A stretch of DNA of 64,000 nucleotides from Vesta saturnalis (taxonomy: Eukaryota; Arthropoda; Insecta; Coleoptera; Lampyridae), in NCBI GenBank assembly GCA_036346205.1, contig JARFJB010002422.1, forward strand, positions 255,501 through 319,500. Direction: 5' to 3'. A model generated the notes under the pieces. The model saw nothing but the letters and a program-made list of their open reading frames with translations, did not search any database and was not told where the DNA came from. Within the stretch, counting starts at the first letter, position 1. Every line of letters begins with the position of its first letter. Positions 12,401 to 23,560 of the stretch are shown here, piece after piece. The position numbers and the translations under genes were made by a program.

Positions 12401-13992
12401 GTATTAATATTAAATTCGTTATCACTACTTTCCATAATAAATAATCTTTTAAAATAATTAACACCTTAACCGCCACATGAAGCACATGTGTCTCATATAC
12501 ATCTTCGTTAGTAGAGCCACTTGGGTCATATTAGATTCATGTGCACTTTTGTACTTTTCTGACCGTGAGTCATCGGCGCTTCAAGCCAACCGTTCAAGCA
12601 TATGGCTATTCAAATAGCATGGTCTGGCAAGCAAAAATACTTCATTACCCCGTGTACATAGTATGAAATAACCTAGATATACTTTTTTGTGATTATGAAT
12701 ATATATTATTTAATTAAAAGATTTAGATTACTCAGATAATATGTTTTATTCATTATAAATGCCTTTCAAATATATAAAAAATAACAGAGAAGTAAACAAC
12801 GTTATCTAGTTATTCAACAAACAGTGGTGGGTTATACAAGAGTATGTTACGCAGTAAATAATGTTTTTGGCACTGATTGCAATTCCACCTAGACTGCTGT
12901 GTTTGTTTCGCAGCAGCAGCAGATCCACTTTCTGATGATATTTTGGCATAATAGATGACACAACGTCTTCTGCTAGATGTTCCCACATCTTGCAGATAAT
13001 GCCTCTCTGCTTTCTTTACTGGTTGTCTGCAACATTGTTCTGATCCAAGTTCATCAAAGATTCTGCCAGTTGTTCTCTAAATTCCGTTATGGATAACTTA
13101 TTCCCAGTTACAGCTTTGTATAATAAATATGCATTTACGATGGACGACCCGAAAAGCAGTTCAACAGCGATTTTCCTGTACCACTTTATTCCTTTTCGCA
13201 GAGAGGTGGAGTATGCTTTTATTTGATCTGACAGATCCATAAAAGCTTTAATTTTGTTGTACTCTACTATAGTTTAAGTTTTCTTTTCATTACTTCTGGG
13301 GGATTATTCTTACGGTTTTTTAAGGAACCAACTAATTGAGTATTTTGATTTAGCAATTCATGTTCCAATTCCACACTTATAGTATAGTAATTATCAACAA
13401 TAGCTGTGCGTACGGAGTCCAGCAGATTGTTACATAAATTCATAACAACACTGGTGGGAACTGTCTGGTTTTCATGTTTTCTTTGCCACAGTAAATTTGA
13501 AAATCATATGTATATCCATCCTCAACATACAGTTTGAATAGCTTCACTCCAAATTTGTGTCTTTCGTTTTTTATATATTGTAGAAATGATAACCTTCCGC
13601 GGAATGGCACTAAAGTCTCATCCATTCACAATTGAGCTTTAGGGACGTAAAATCGTTTGAAATTAGTTGCCATTTACTCAATAAGAGGTCCAACCTTATT
13701 CAACATGTTTGAAGCATCAGCGGTTTCATTGTTCGCAAAATGCCAGTTTGTTAAAAGTAGCTCAAATCTATTGCACGACATTATACTTGAAACCTTGTTC
13801 GCATATAACTGTTTTTTCGACCAGTAATCACTAAGTCTGGGTAAACGAATCAATCCTATCCAAATTTGCAATCCTATAAAAGCAGCCATTTCTTGCGAAT
13901 TCGTGTCCTTCCAGTTATTGAGCCTTGCCTTGCATAATAGGATGGCGTTCTTTTTCTGAGCTGCATAACGGTTTGTTTCAGTTACCATTATA

Positions 13993-14803
13993 CCGGGCAT
14001 AAATCAGATAGTAAATTTTGAACGGTCATTTTGTTCAAATTTTGATGGGTTATATTAGAGCCAGTTTGGATTTTTTTTACATAAAAAACAATAATGACCG
14101 ACTTCCGGTTTCACCGGAAATGACAAACGCTGAAAATTTAAATGGAACAACCTGTATATTTTTACATGTTTGGATTCTACGGCTTCAAATACATACAGTT
14201 CATCTGCCAAATGTCAACTCAAACGCAATTTTACTTTAACAGAGTCGGCTTCAGGAGCATGTTGTGTTAATAAAAATTAGAAAATTAAAGTTACTGCTTT
14301 ATTTAGAAACTGAGGAAATTACTATGCATATCGTTTTACTAGTACTTGAAAGAACTATTTAATATACAGGGTAGCCCATGTATGTTTCTATTGGGAACAG
14401 TGAGTTTTAGTTAAAAAACCGTAATTTTTAAATTTGACGGTTAACAAACTTCACAAAAATTAATTATTAGGAAAAATATTCTCGGGGTAATTGTACGTGA
14501 ATTATCTATAATTTAGATGACGTCATAATGATATAAAATTTAAAAAAATATATAAAAAAGTAAAATTAAAATGGCGCCCGAGTTGACATTTGACAGATGA
14601 ACTGTAAGTATTTGAAGCCCTAAAATCCAAATATGTAAAATATACAGGGTGTTCCATTTAAATATTCAGCTTTTACGTCATTTCAGGTGAAACCGGAAGT
14701 CGACCATATTGTTTTTTTTTATGTAAAAAATCTCAAACTGGCACTAATATAACCCAACAAAATTTGAACAAAATCTAACGACCCGCTCCAAAGTGACACC
14801 CGG
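13993..14803. mobile_element. Non-autonomous foldback element with TA target duplication
   Basis: An 811 bp element inserted in the piggyBac gene, flanked by TA at 13991-13992 and 14804-14805. The ends start CCGGG and are inverted repeats of roughly 200 bp (for example TTTGATGGGTTATATTAG near 14040 against its complement near 14750, and the GAGTTGACATTTG/CAAATGTCAACTC pair at the inner edge). The ~350 bp centre has no coding sequence. The TA duplication and CCGGG ends suggest mobilisation by a mariner-type transposase. The 26137-29487 mariner also begins TA-CCGGG, but the sequences diverge after that. Confidence 0.85.
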
Positions 14804-15536
14804 TATTGTCATTCAGAAACAACTTGAAAAAATAAATAGGGGGTTTGTCTATGTCATCAAACAAATTATCAAACACACCTGCATCGTCAACGTTGCACTG
14901 AAAAGTGTTTAGATGTTCTCCTGTAACATCCTGCCAATTTAGGGCTGGAAGTAGGCATTCCTCTTCTCTTCTTCTTCGGAATTTTCAATACGAAAATTAC
15001 TTATAACAGCCTCTACTGTCTGTGAAACGGGATCACCAAACGTGGACGGAGGAGTAGCAGGGCGCGAACTATATGGTAAGGCCTTTTTCTTTTTTGATAG
15101 AGGTCGTCTCGGACGACGAATATTCATGCTCACTAAGCTTATCATTTTCTTCTATACTATGGACAATAACTGACCACGTGGAGGATTTGGGGCCAGAAAC
15201 ATGGGGAGCACGACGCCGACATGGTAAGAATTTTTTCTTTTAGAGTAGTGGTTTATCACTATCAGATGACGAAGACTAAGGGTAGAATTCAAAGATCTTA
15301 CTTTAGCACGACTTACACTTTACTCATACTTAACGTATACTTAGCAATATTTTGGTATTCAAATAAATATTCGCTCAAATGACGCATGCGCATTAGTGCT
15401 AAAATAACGCGCGAATTAGTGACAATTAAGGTTAACTTAAGTACATATTCTTGTTCACTTTGTGACCACTTAAATATAATTTTCCTTTTATGTGTTAATG
15501 CTGTTTATTTATACCTAAATATTTTATTTGTGAGAG

Positions 15537-16694
15537 ATGGACAATGATTTCTGGGAATTTGTTAACTATGTTGAGGATGATCTCCAATATTTACCAATAC
15601 CAAGGTATGTGTAACTAATATCAAGCATTAAACAATATTTTGTTATTCAAAATATTTGTTTACAGACAGATTTTACGAGACATTGAAAATCCGTTAGAAC
15701 GCTTCACCAATTAGAACTTTTGCAGCGTTACAGATTTGGCCGTAACACCATTCAGACAATTTTGTTACCGTTAGTGTATCCTAACGGAGATCACAGCCAG
15801 CAATGTGGGTTACCAGTGCCTGTTTTAGTAAAATTGTGCTGCGCTTTACGTTATTTTGCTACAGGAAGCTATCAGGTTTTGAAGTATATTTCTTACAAAT
15901 TTGTTATTTTACAATTTTTGTAATTACAGAGAGTATGTGGGGATTTGCATGCAATAAACCAACCAACCACTTGCAGAATTGTGAAAGAGGTAGCAAACAA
16001 TTTGGTGCAAAGTTTACATCATTTTGTAAAGTTTCCGCAGGGACATGAACTGATTGAAACTAAAAGAAAATTTTTCTTAATAGCTGTTTTTCCTGGGGTA
16101 ATAGGGTGTATCGATGGTACACATATTGAAATTAAAAACCCTGGTGGAGAGCGAGGAGAAATATTTCGCAACCGTGAAAGTCGGTTTTCCCTTAATATAC
16201 AGGCTGTAGCTGGTCCCAACAATGAAATATACGACATTGTCATACGATGGCCAGGCTCTGCACACGATAGCCGAATTTTTAACAACTGCTTCCTTAAATT
16301 AAAATTGGATAATAGGCAACTAAGGGGGTTGTTATTAGGAGACAGTGCCTATCCATAATCTCTATATTTATATACTCCGGTGCCAACACCACAAACTGGG
16401 GCGGAAATAAGGTACAGCAGTGCACATGTGCGTACAAGAAATACAGTTGAGCGCACATTTGGCATATGGAAGCAACGTTTCCGGTACATCAGTATTACGC
16501 TTAACCACTCTGTGCCAATGACCACAAGTACCATTGGAGCTACTGCTGTTTTGCATAATATTGCGACGAGAGAAAGAGAGCAATTTATAGCTGATCCAAA
16601 TTTTATCCCCCAAGAAGTGCCTGTTGCTGCAGTTGTCCAGGGAAGAGGTAATGCTATACGTACAGCATTTATTCAGCGACATTTTTTAAATTAA
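15537..16694 (+). pseudogene. Harbinger transposase (HARBI1-like), one stop and one frameshift
   Basis: Start at ATG 15537 (MDNDFWEFVNYVEDDL). Three exons can be read: 15537-15604, 15666-15875 and 15930-16694, with GT-AG introns of 61 and 54 bp. The DDE_Tnp_4 core follows: IGCIDGTHIEIKNPGG (first Asp, ~16110), WPGSAHDSRIFNN (second Asp, ~16255), LLLGDSAYP (~16340) and RNTVERTFGIWKQRF (catalytic Glu, ~16440). A TAA at 16356-16358 directly after GDSAYP interrupts an otherwise open frame, and exon 2 needs a 1-base shift near 15712. The C terminus ends IRTAFIQRHFLN at a natural stop. The enzyme would cut at the TIRs with its Myb-like partner; as read it is inactive. Confidence 0.88.
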
Positions 16695-16782
16695 GATAAT
16701 TATACTTTATGTAAAATAAGGAAGTTGTTTCTACAATTTAGTTATAATAGTTATATAATTGAGTACAAAATATTTATTTGTT

Positions 16783-18400
16783 TTATTTCTGTAACAATTT
16801 TGTTCTGAGCTGCTCTTGTAGTAACTGTTCCTTTAAAATTAGTTTACGGAGCTGGCCTTCCTCCTCAGTTTGCAAGAGACGCAATTCTGTCACTTTTATT
16901 AGAATTTGTTGCTCTTGTAAACGAGCTGCATGCAATTCTAATTCTTGTCTCTTCAGAGACTCATTTCTTTCAAGACGTACAGACAGCTCTCGTTCAATTG
17001 CTTTACTCCTATCAACATATGCCTTTCTTGTTTTCGTTCTAGGTGTCCTTTGTGCTTGGACGTGAATTGGCTGTTGTCCTGGAAATTTGTTCATACTCTC
17101 ATCTACAAATGTAACAATTAACATAAATTGAATTGCTGTTTCAATTGCTGTACCCCTATCAACATATGTTTTTCTTTCTTTCTTTCAGGTGTCTCCAATT
17201 GGGTAGATCCTTCAGGTATTTGGACATGAACAGGCCTGTTGGTCTTATAATTCGTTCACAACCTCGCCTAGAAAATGAACATAATTATCATGTATTCAAT
17301 TAAAAGAATTAAACACCCACCTTCCATAACATGCATTTGCATAGTTCCATTATCCTCAATGAGTATGTCGCTGTCGATGACACCTATTAATTCGATATCC
17401 ACCGTTTTTAAAATGTCATCTGTCAACTGACTCTCTGGATCATCCTCAGGGGGCTTAAATACTCCACCACCAGTTGCCATCCGTTCTCTTTTTTCAAAGG
17501 ATAATTCTTTTTTTCTTTGGCTATTATGAGTTTTCTAGTCTCACTGTTATATTATGCTAATTTCTTCTAGATAGCGGTAAAGTTGCAATAGTATGATAAA
17601 AAAAAATTTTATGGCGCAGAAATTACGTTACCTCGTTTAGCTTAGGTTAGTTTAGTTTAGATTAAGTTAGCTTTTCTTAATATCTTTGGGCAATTTTTTT
17701 ATTGTTTTAGTTGATTAATATATATTTATTTTTTGTGTTTTTCTCTTTGTGTGTTTACCGCCAAGACAGTGAATTTTCAGTTAATTTGTGATAATCCCCC
17801 CCCAAGACAGTGACTTTTCAGTGTAACTAGGTTAGGTTTGGTCAGTTTCGACATATTATTTTTGAATTTTCAGTGAATTTGTTTTTCCCGCTGACTTTTC
17901 ATTGTGATGTTTAGTTAGGTTACGTTATATTAGGTAGTCAGTTTTGCGGTAAAATTAGCGTTTTTCCGCGACCTTAAGGAACTTTTTTAGATGTTTTTTT
18001 GGAGTTTTATGGAGTATCAGAACAAAAAAAAAGCAACACAAGGTGAGTCTAGAAAGTTCAGTTTTACCTTTTCTTTTATTTTTCATGTTTTCCCAACATT
18101 TTTTTAATTGGTCTGCAGTTCGCTATGAAATTACCACAATAAATATAATGATAGAAATTACAGTATTTTAGTTGTATTACATAATGATATGGCATTCTTT
18201 TGCAATAAAGTAATTACCGAGTAGTTATCTGCCAACGAGTTAAAATGCGTAGCTAACAGTACCCACGTTTTCTTCTTTCTGCCACGCTCACACAATCCGT
18301 TTTTTTTATTTTCTAAAATGCCCTTGTGTTTAGAAACGAGTTCCTTCAAACACTCCTTTTCATCGGCGGTAAAAAAGATTTTTTTTTGTTCACTGGCCAT
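16783..18400 (-). CDS. Harbinger-associated Myb/SANT-like DNA-binding protein
   Basis: Second gene of the Harbinger element, split into four probable exons: 18400-18218 (MASEQKKIFFTADEKECLK, Myb/SANT-like domain with EKECLKELVSKHKGILENKK), 18122-18068 (RTADQLKKCWENMKNKRK), 17520-17321 (KRERMATGGG and an acidic stretch) and 17102-16783 (Arg/Glu/Leu-rich coiled coil ending in a stop). This protein family binds the transposon ends and brings the transposase into the nucleus. The junction into the 17520 exon is off by one base, possibly at a run of seven A, so the reading is either slightly decayed or affected by a sequence error. The intron at 17320-17103 holds a diverged copy of the start of the last exon. 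Confidence 0.72.
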
Positions 18401-18909
18401 GCTAAAAAACAAACTTCCAAACAAAGTCAAATACAATCCTAACCACAAAATGAAATACAGATAGATTATGCAGAGATACACCAATAACTGACTTGAAGAT
18501 AGCAATTATGTTCATTTGACCTAAAATGCGATGTTGTCTGATCGTAATTTTCATAACAGAAACTTAACTTACACTACACTAAGTACAATTCCAGATTGGT
18601 TTAGGAATACGGGCACTAAGTGTAAGCTGTACTTCAACTAAGCTAAGTGCGCTATTAGTAAAATATGAGTCTAACTTAAGTAACATCTCTGAATTCCACC
18701 CTAAGGCTCGCTAGGCTTATAATCATCTGAAGAATAAGCAAAATGTTCATTTTCTTCCTCCTGTACCGCTCCTGCATAAGTTTTTGCAGCCTCTGTTGAG
18801 TTTTGTCGTATGGGTCCATTAAGCTATAACAATTATTCTGTTTTAGAAAAGAAACGTAATATGTAAAACGTTTTGACTTACCTTTACCAAAAACTATAAG
18901 CTTACACAA

Positions 18910-21311
18910 ATCAAAACAACGAAATACATCAAAGATACAACACGTGCGTCAAAAGTACGTTGAAGTATTGTAGGTTATATTTTTTTGCCTACTATGCCGA
19001 ATGAGTCAACCTTGCTACATAATCAAAATCATCAATATATCTAGATTTTATAGATTTTTGAATTAGATTATACAATTATATGTTTTTATAGGTGTATACG
19101 TACTTACTTGAAATGTTGTATTTAAGCTTCATTTAATTTCTCCTGGATTAGATTTTGGCAGAAATCCAGTGGTGGAGAGGGGAGTTTATTAGAGGCAGTT
19201 TTCGGTTTTTATCAAATGGTTCAAAGATGTAAAAATACCTACATATAGATCTTAAATATACGCATTAATTATGTTCTATGCAATTTTTTGATACGAGGCG
19301 TAATTTGGCGGCAAAAAATTTCTAAGGTGGAATTTAAGTTTGTTAAAATTTTTTCATCTGAATAACGTTCAAATTTATAAGAAAATGTGAAGACATATTT
19401 TTTTAAACTTAATTTCACATAACTTTTCTTTATAAAGTATTTTAATATGAAGCCAAATTACATTAAAAATTAATTAAATAAGATTGAAAATGCTTAAATT
19501 GTATTATTCATATTTTTTTACAAGCGGGCGGGCAAGTTATCTTCTAGATAACCTCTATTTGACATATTTTAAACGTCCATCTGACATAGATTATTGTTCT
19601 TGATTTTACAATGTTTCCTATTTTTGTTACCTACGTATAAAAAAAGATGTTGCATGATTATCCTAAAAAAATTATTTCATTTCTTTTAATTTTCACTTTG
19701 TAGGTTGGAAGGTTCCACACCAGATATTTTATTATTTTTTATTGGGTTACCCTATTTACTAATCATAATATACATTGTAGTTTTTCTATATGTTTTTAAA
19801 TTAAACCGTGTATGACGGAATAGGAAGTTGCAACTTAGTCACTATTGTCACTTAGTCGCTTGAATATACAACACTAATCAAATTATCAGTTAAGGTAACA
19901 AAATCACAACTGTAAGTTTCATACAAGAGAGTCTATTCTGATTTATCTAATAAGTAAATTTTTGACAATCTACCTAAAGTGTACATTTATAAAATTATAT
20001 AATGTAACAATCACTGTGTTGTACTATACAGTTACAAATATCAAAAAATCACTAGATAAAATACCATAAAACATGGATAGATATAAAATTATTATTTTAG
20101 CCGTTTGTTTAATTTCATTCAAGAGAAATGAAACATTACGTAATGTCAGAAACTGTTTTGAATTAGAGCGTAATAATGATGGTAAATTATGACAAATTAC
20201 AAAAAATGTAGAAATCCAAATATCGTTATTATTCATGGATGTATCCACATTTTTATATCAATTTTCTCTAGTCGTAGTCACCAACAGTAATTATCATAAT
20301 TGAAAACTGCAAATACGTGCCGTAAACTATAAATGTATGATCTCAGAAATCCCCACCTTTATTTTAAGCTTTTGCCTCACTCTCACTCACCAGTCTGTCA
20401 TACACATTAAACTTTTTCTAAGTGAAAACTTGTATGTGTTATTTAATATTAGTGTGTGCTTGTACGAGATATTTACCTAATATATGTATTTATGTTGTAA
20501 TTATGTATATAATTATAAATGACATTTAATAAAACATGTGTTTAGCAAGATTCTTAGTTTCTACAGTTACTTTGCTGGTTTCATTCATATTTCAAGTTGC
20601 TGGATTTTGTAAGTTGCTTTGTTTTGTTAAGAAAATCATTTTTATTTTCAATTTTGGCACTGTTGCATTTAAAATAATAAGCGAAATAGTTTTAATGTTG
20701 TTATGATTAATAATACATTGTTAATTATATAATTTCAATCCATAAATTTTAATTAGGACATTTAACTTTTGTTGGGAAATACCCAAGAAACGGTCAAATT
20801 TATGAAATTAACTTTAATCTAGGTGATTCTGTATGCAGTACAGTTGAGAATTTTAAAAATTTTTTGTAATTATAAATAACTGATTGCGCGTGTTGATCCT
20901 CTTGAAAAATAAATTGTAATGTTTATTTTTTGGCTTCTTTACCATAATGAAATAATTGATTTGATATTATAGTCTCATTACAGTACGTGTTAAAAATACA
21001 TATTTAATACCTACTAATGATAATTAAACAATGACGACACAGAACCATATATTTGTCATTTTTTCTTATTATTTTGCAGTGTTTCTTAATTGCATTATAC
21101 TAATTATGCGTAAAATTCCTATTTCGTAATTATACTTTAAATATTTTTAAAATTTCGAATACGAAAAAGAAATTTAAACGTGGAAAATTGTATTAATATT
21201 TAGTTTTTAGATGTTCTATTAAAAAGAAGTGATGTTCAATGACTTGCTTCTGAATTATCGGTGATTTATATGCCAGAATAGTTTTGAGTGTAACCATAGT
21301 GTAGGTATATA
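18910..21311. other. Gene-poor AT-rich DNA
   Basis: No gene is supported. The longest open frame (20024-20248, minus) has no recognisable motif. Upstream exons of the C3G gene could lie here but none could be identified with confidence. Confidence 0.35.
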
Positions 21312-21589
21312 ATTACACAGATCGAAAACTGTTGATGTGGAGGACTACAAATTCATATACACGGTGTCCTAAATAAAAGTAGTAGATGTTAAATATAAAT
21401 GCAAAGCTTATTAATTGCTTTAAAGAGATGAGGTTTTCACTTATTAAATTATTACACAGATCGAAAACTGTTGATGTGGAGGACTACAAATTCATATACA
21501 CGGTGTCCTAAATAAAAGTAGTAGATGTTAAATATAAATGCAAAGCTTATTAATTGCTTTAATGAGATGAGGTTTTCACTTATTAAATT
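21312..21589. repeat. Recent 139 bp tandem duplication
   Basis: Two head-to-tail copies starting ATTACACAGATCGAAAACTG at 21312 and 21451. They differ by essentially one base (AAAGAGATG against AATGAGATG). It contains CACGGTGTCCTAAATAAAAG, similar to ends of TA-inserting elements, and lies just beyond a mariner relic. Confidence 0.9.
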
Positions 21590-22019
21590 AAATTAAACCC
21601 AATAGTTTTTTTAAAGTTTGTTCAAATTTTATTCAAAAGAGGGATTTTTCTTCTGTTCAAAAATGTATACTTTCATGTCTTTTGTTTTCTTTTAATAACA
21701 AAGATACTCGCGTTGTCACGTAACACTGCAGTTTTCTTTATGTGAAAACTGATATTAAATAAAATTAACAAATCGGACAAAGAATTTATTCCGTAACAAA
21801 ACATAACAATAATTTAATACAAATAATAAAGCAATTATTGGATGAAGGATGTAAAAGTTACAATAAATGCTGTATCTACCTACCTTCTTCTACAATACAA
21901 GAACGTAAGCTAATTTTTAAATTTTCAAACGATTTTTGAAACATGTCTGGCGTAATACAATTTTCGATAACGTTCCTAATGTAATTTTTTTAGTTCTTCT
22001 AAGCTTAGGAATGTAGCAC

Positions 22020-22480
22020 TTATCCTTCACATATCCTGAGAGAAAAAATCTGGGACAGTTAACTGAGGAGATCGCGGTGACCACTCAATCGGTCCGGCTC
22101 GATCTATCCACTTTTGATTAAAAAAATGATTTAATGAATCTCGTGCCACCGATGAATAATGAGGTAGCGCACCATCTTGTTGAAAGTAAACGATGTCTCT
22201 AATTCCATCTTGAAGTAACTGTGGATAAAAAACTTTCAACATATCCGTTTAATTTCTACCTGTCACAGTTGGTTCCGTAAAGAAAGAAGGTCCATAGATT
22301 TTTGTCTAGGACAACGCACACCAAACATTAACTTTTGGACTATTCATTAGATTAAGTGGGTTTTTCAGAAACCCATATTCTGCAATTATGTTTGTTACAC
22401 ATTCCCTAATGTGAACGTTGCTTCATCAGACATAATTAACAATGTAATTGATTTATACAAAACGGCGCGGAGATCAGACG
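22020..22480 (-). mobile_element. Mariner relic (catalytic half only)
   Basis: Minus-strand fragment of a mariner transposase. SDEATFTLGNV (first Asp) is at ~22430, FQQDGALPHYSSVARDSLNH (second Asp) at 22180-22130, and EWSPRSPQLTVPDFF at ~22090-22045. In the last motif the expected third Asp of SPDLTPLDFF reads Gln, so the catalytic triad is lost. The N-terminal DNA-binding part and the inverted repeats were not found. Confidence 0.78.
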
Positions 22481-22779
22481 TAAAAAAATGCAACGTGTTG
22501 CCCAACACCCATACAAATGTAAAAAGCCGAAGAACTTTAATTTTTATGTTAAAATTAATGTAGAAAAAATAAATTAAGTCATACTTGAAGTAGGATTACT
22601 TTAATCGGCTGTTTTACAATACTCCATCTTTTTTGTTTCATGCTAAGCTTTACTTCGATCAAGATGTTAGGGGTTAAATGCAGTAAAATTGAGTGTACGA
22701 ACACAACTTTAAAATGTTTATTACAAAAAAAAGAACAGTAGAATATTAAATTATCGTTCTTTACAAGGCGAAACAAATT

Positions 22780-23560
22780 CTAATCGGCGTTCACTAATCT
22801 GAGCTCGGAAACCGTAATAAATTCGCTTGCAGAAAATTGTTCTTTCGTTACTAAGATAAACGTGTCTGGTGTTAGAAGTTCCAAACTAGGCTCCATGTAG
22901 GTCACTTCTTCAGTTACAGCTTCTTCTTGAACGCTGTCCACATCTTCTGAACTGCTGAATTCCACCGAAGCCATACGATTTCCAGGTTGCACTGACATTC
23001 GTGGTGTTTTTTCCTGCACGGTACTCCCTCTGCATCGTTTCCGTATCGTTGTTCTTTCAAAAACTGAGCGTGTGCTTCATGTATAGCTTGTAATGGCTCA
23101 TCGTTGCTGGGAATTTTCGGAAGCACGTTTTGCGCATTCATAGGATAAATGACTGTAGCTTCAGAACCATTTATTAAGTCTCGTTTGATAGCTGAAATTT
23201 CTGCATCGCCGGATTTATGTTTCGTTAGGATTGCTCTTCATGCCGTTTTCATTGGTTTGAAAACCCCAGGGTATTTTACGCCACGCCTATAAATACCTTT
23301 CCTAGTCCATCATTGGTACTAGTTTCATCGCAGTTAAATATGCTTTGGGGAGGTATGTCTTTCAGTGTGTCTACGTAAGTTATTTAAATACTGGTTGATG
23401 GTATCGCTTCTAACACTTGTCTGTGTTTTCTTTATATTCGCTGGTACATACTGTGCGACAGCATCTTTGTGGCGCTTCAATAGGCGCCCTGTCCTTCCTC
23501 AAAAGGTTAAAAACTTCACTCTGCTTTTGCAAATATTCTTAGTTCCAACGTAGAAAGCAG
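22780..23560 (-). mobile_element. Internally deleted DDE_1 transposase relic
   Basis: Minus-strand remnant related to the transposase at 58586-60378. IFNCDETSTNDGLGK (first Asp) is at ~23330 and YRRGVKYPG at ~23290, then the frame jumps straight to VFKPMKTA and RAILTKHKSGD. Comparison with LDMGFFRPFKMAW at 59567 shows that the block with the second and third Asp is missing. The C-terminal part follows: AIKRDLINGSEATVIYPMNA, PKIPSNDEP (compare LDKLPRE), and an acidic tail in shifted frames to 22780. It is a dead, non-autonomous derivative. Confidence 0.65.

Larger units (their letters stand above)
15280..18701. mobile_element. PIF/Harbinger transposon with two genes, TAA target duplication
   Basis: A 3422 bp element flanked by TAA at 15277-15279 and 18702-18704, the 3 bp duplication typical of Harbinger. 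The termini are inverted: GGGTAGAATTCAAAGATCTT at the left matches GGGTGGAATTCAGAGATGTT read inward from the right. It carries a transposase on the plus strand and a Myb/SANT-like protein on the minus strand in convergent order, the usual two-gene Harbinger layout. It sits inside the piggyBac coding region. Confidence 0.92.
12806..18840 (-). pseudogene. piggyBac transposase (disrupted)
   Basis: In coding order: LMDPYDKTQQRLQKLMQE near 18820-18770 (N terminus), an acidic Ser-rich stretch cut by the Harbinger element, basic linker RRPRRPLSKKKK at ~15110, DKPPIYFFKLF at ~14850, a cut by the foldback element, then ETNRYAAQKKNAILLCKAR (~13975). The DDE-type core keeps all three acidic motifs: MDETLVPFRGR (13620), VDNYYTISVELEHELL (~13400) and DLSDQIKAYSTS (13237). 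The C-terminal Cys-rich domain survives in another frame (RRCVIYYAKISSESG, CNQCQKHY, ~12970-12840). piggyBac normally excises precisely at TTAA. Several frameshifts besides the insertions mark this copy as dead. Confidence 0.85.
12470..18909 (-). mobile_element. piggyBac element relic, split by two later insertions
   Basis: Minus-strand piggyBac transposon. C-terminal coding lies at 12806-13995, the middle at 14805-15145, and the N-terminal start at 18676-18909. A TTAA at 12466-12469 followed by CCGCCACATG is a plausible left border, since piggyBac duplicates TTAA; the right border was not found. The coding region is interrupted by the foldback element 13993-14803 and by the Harbinger element 15280-18701. 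It is therefore the oldest of the three. Confidence 0.8.

Noticed and set aside
17630..17950. Telomere-like AGGTTAGG motifs
   Set aside because: Only a few scattered, irregular copies in an intron of the Harbinger Myb-like gene; no tandem TTAGG array.
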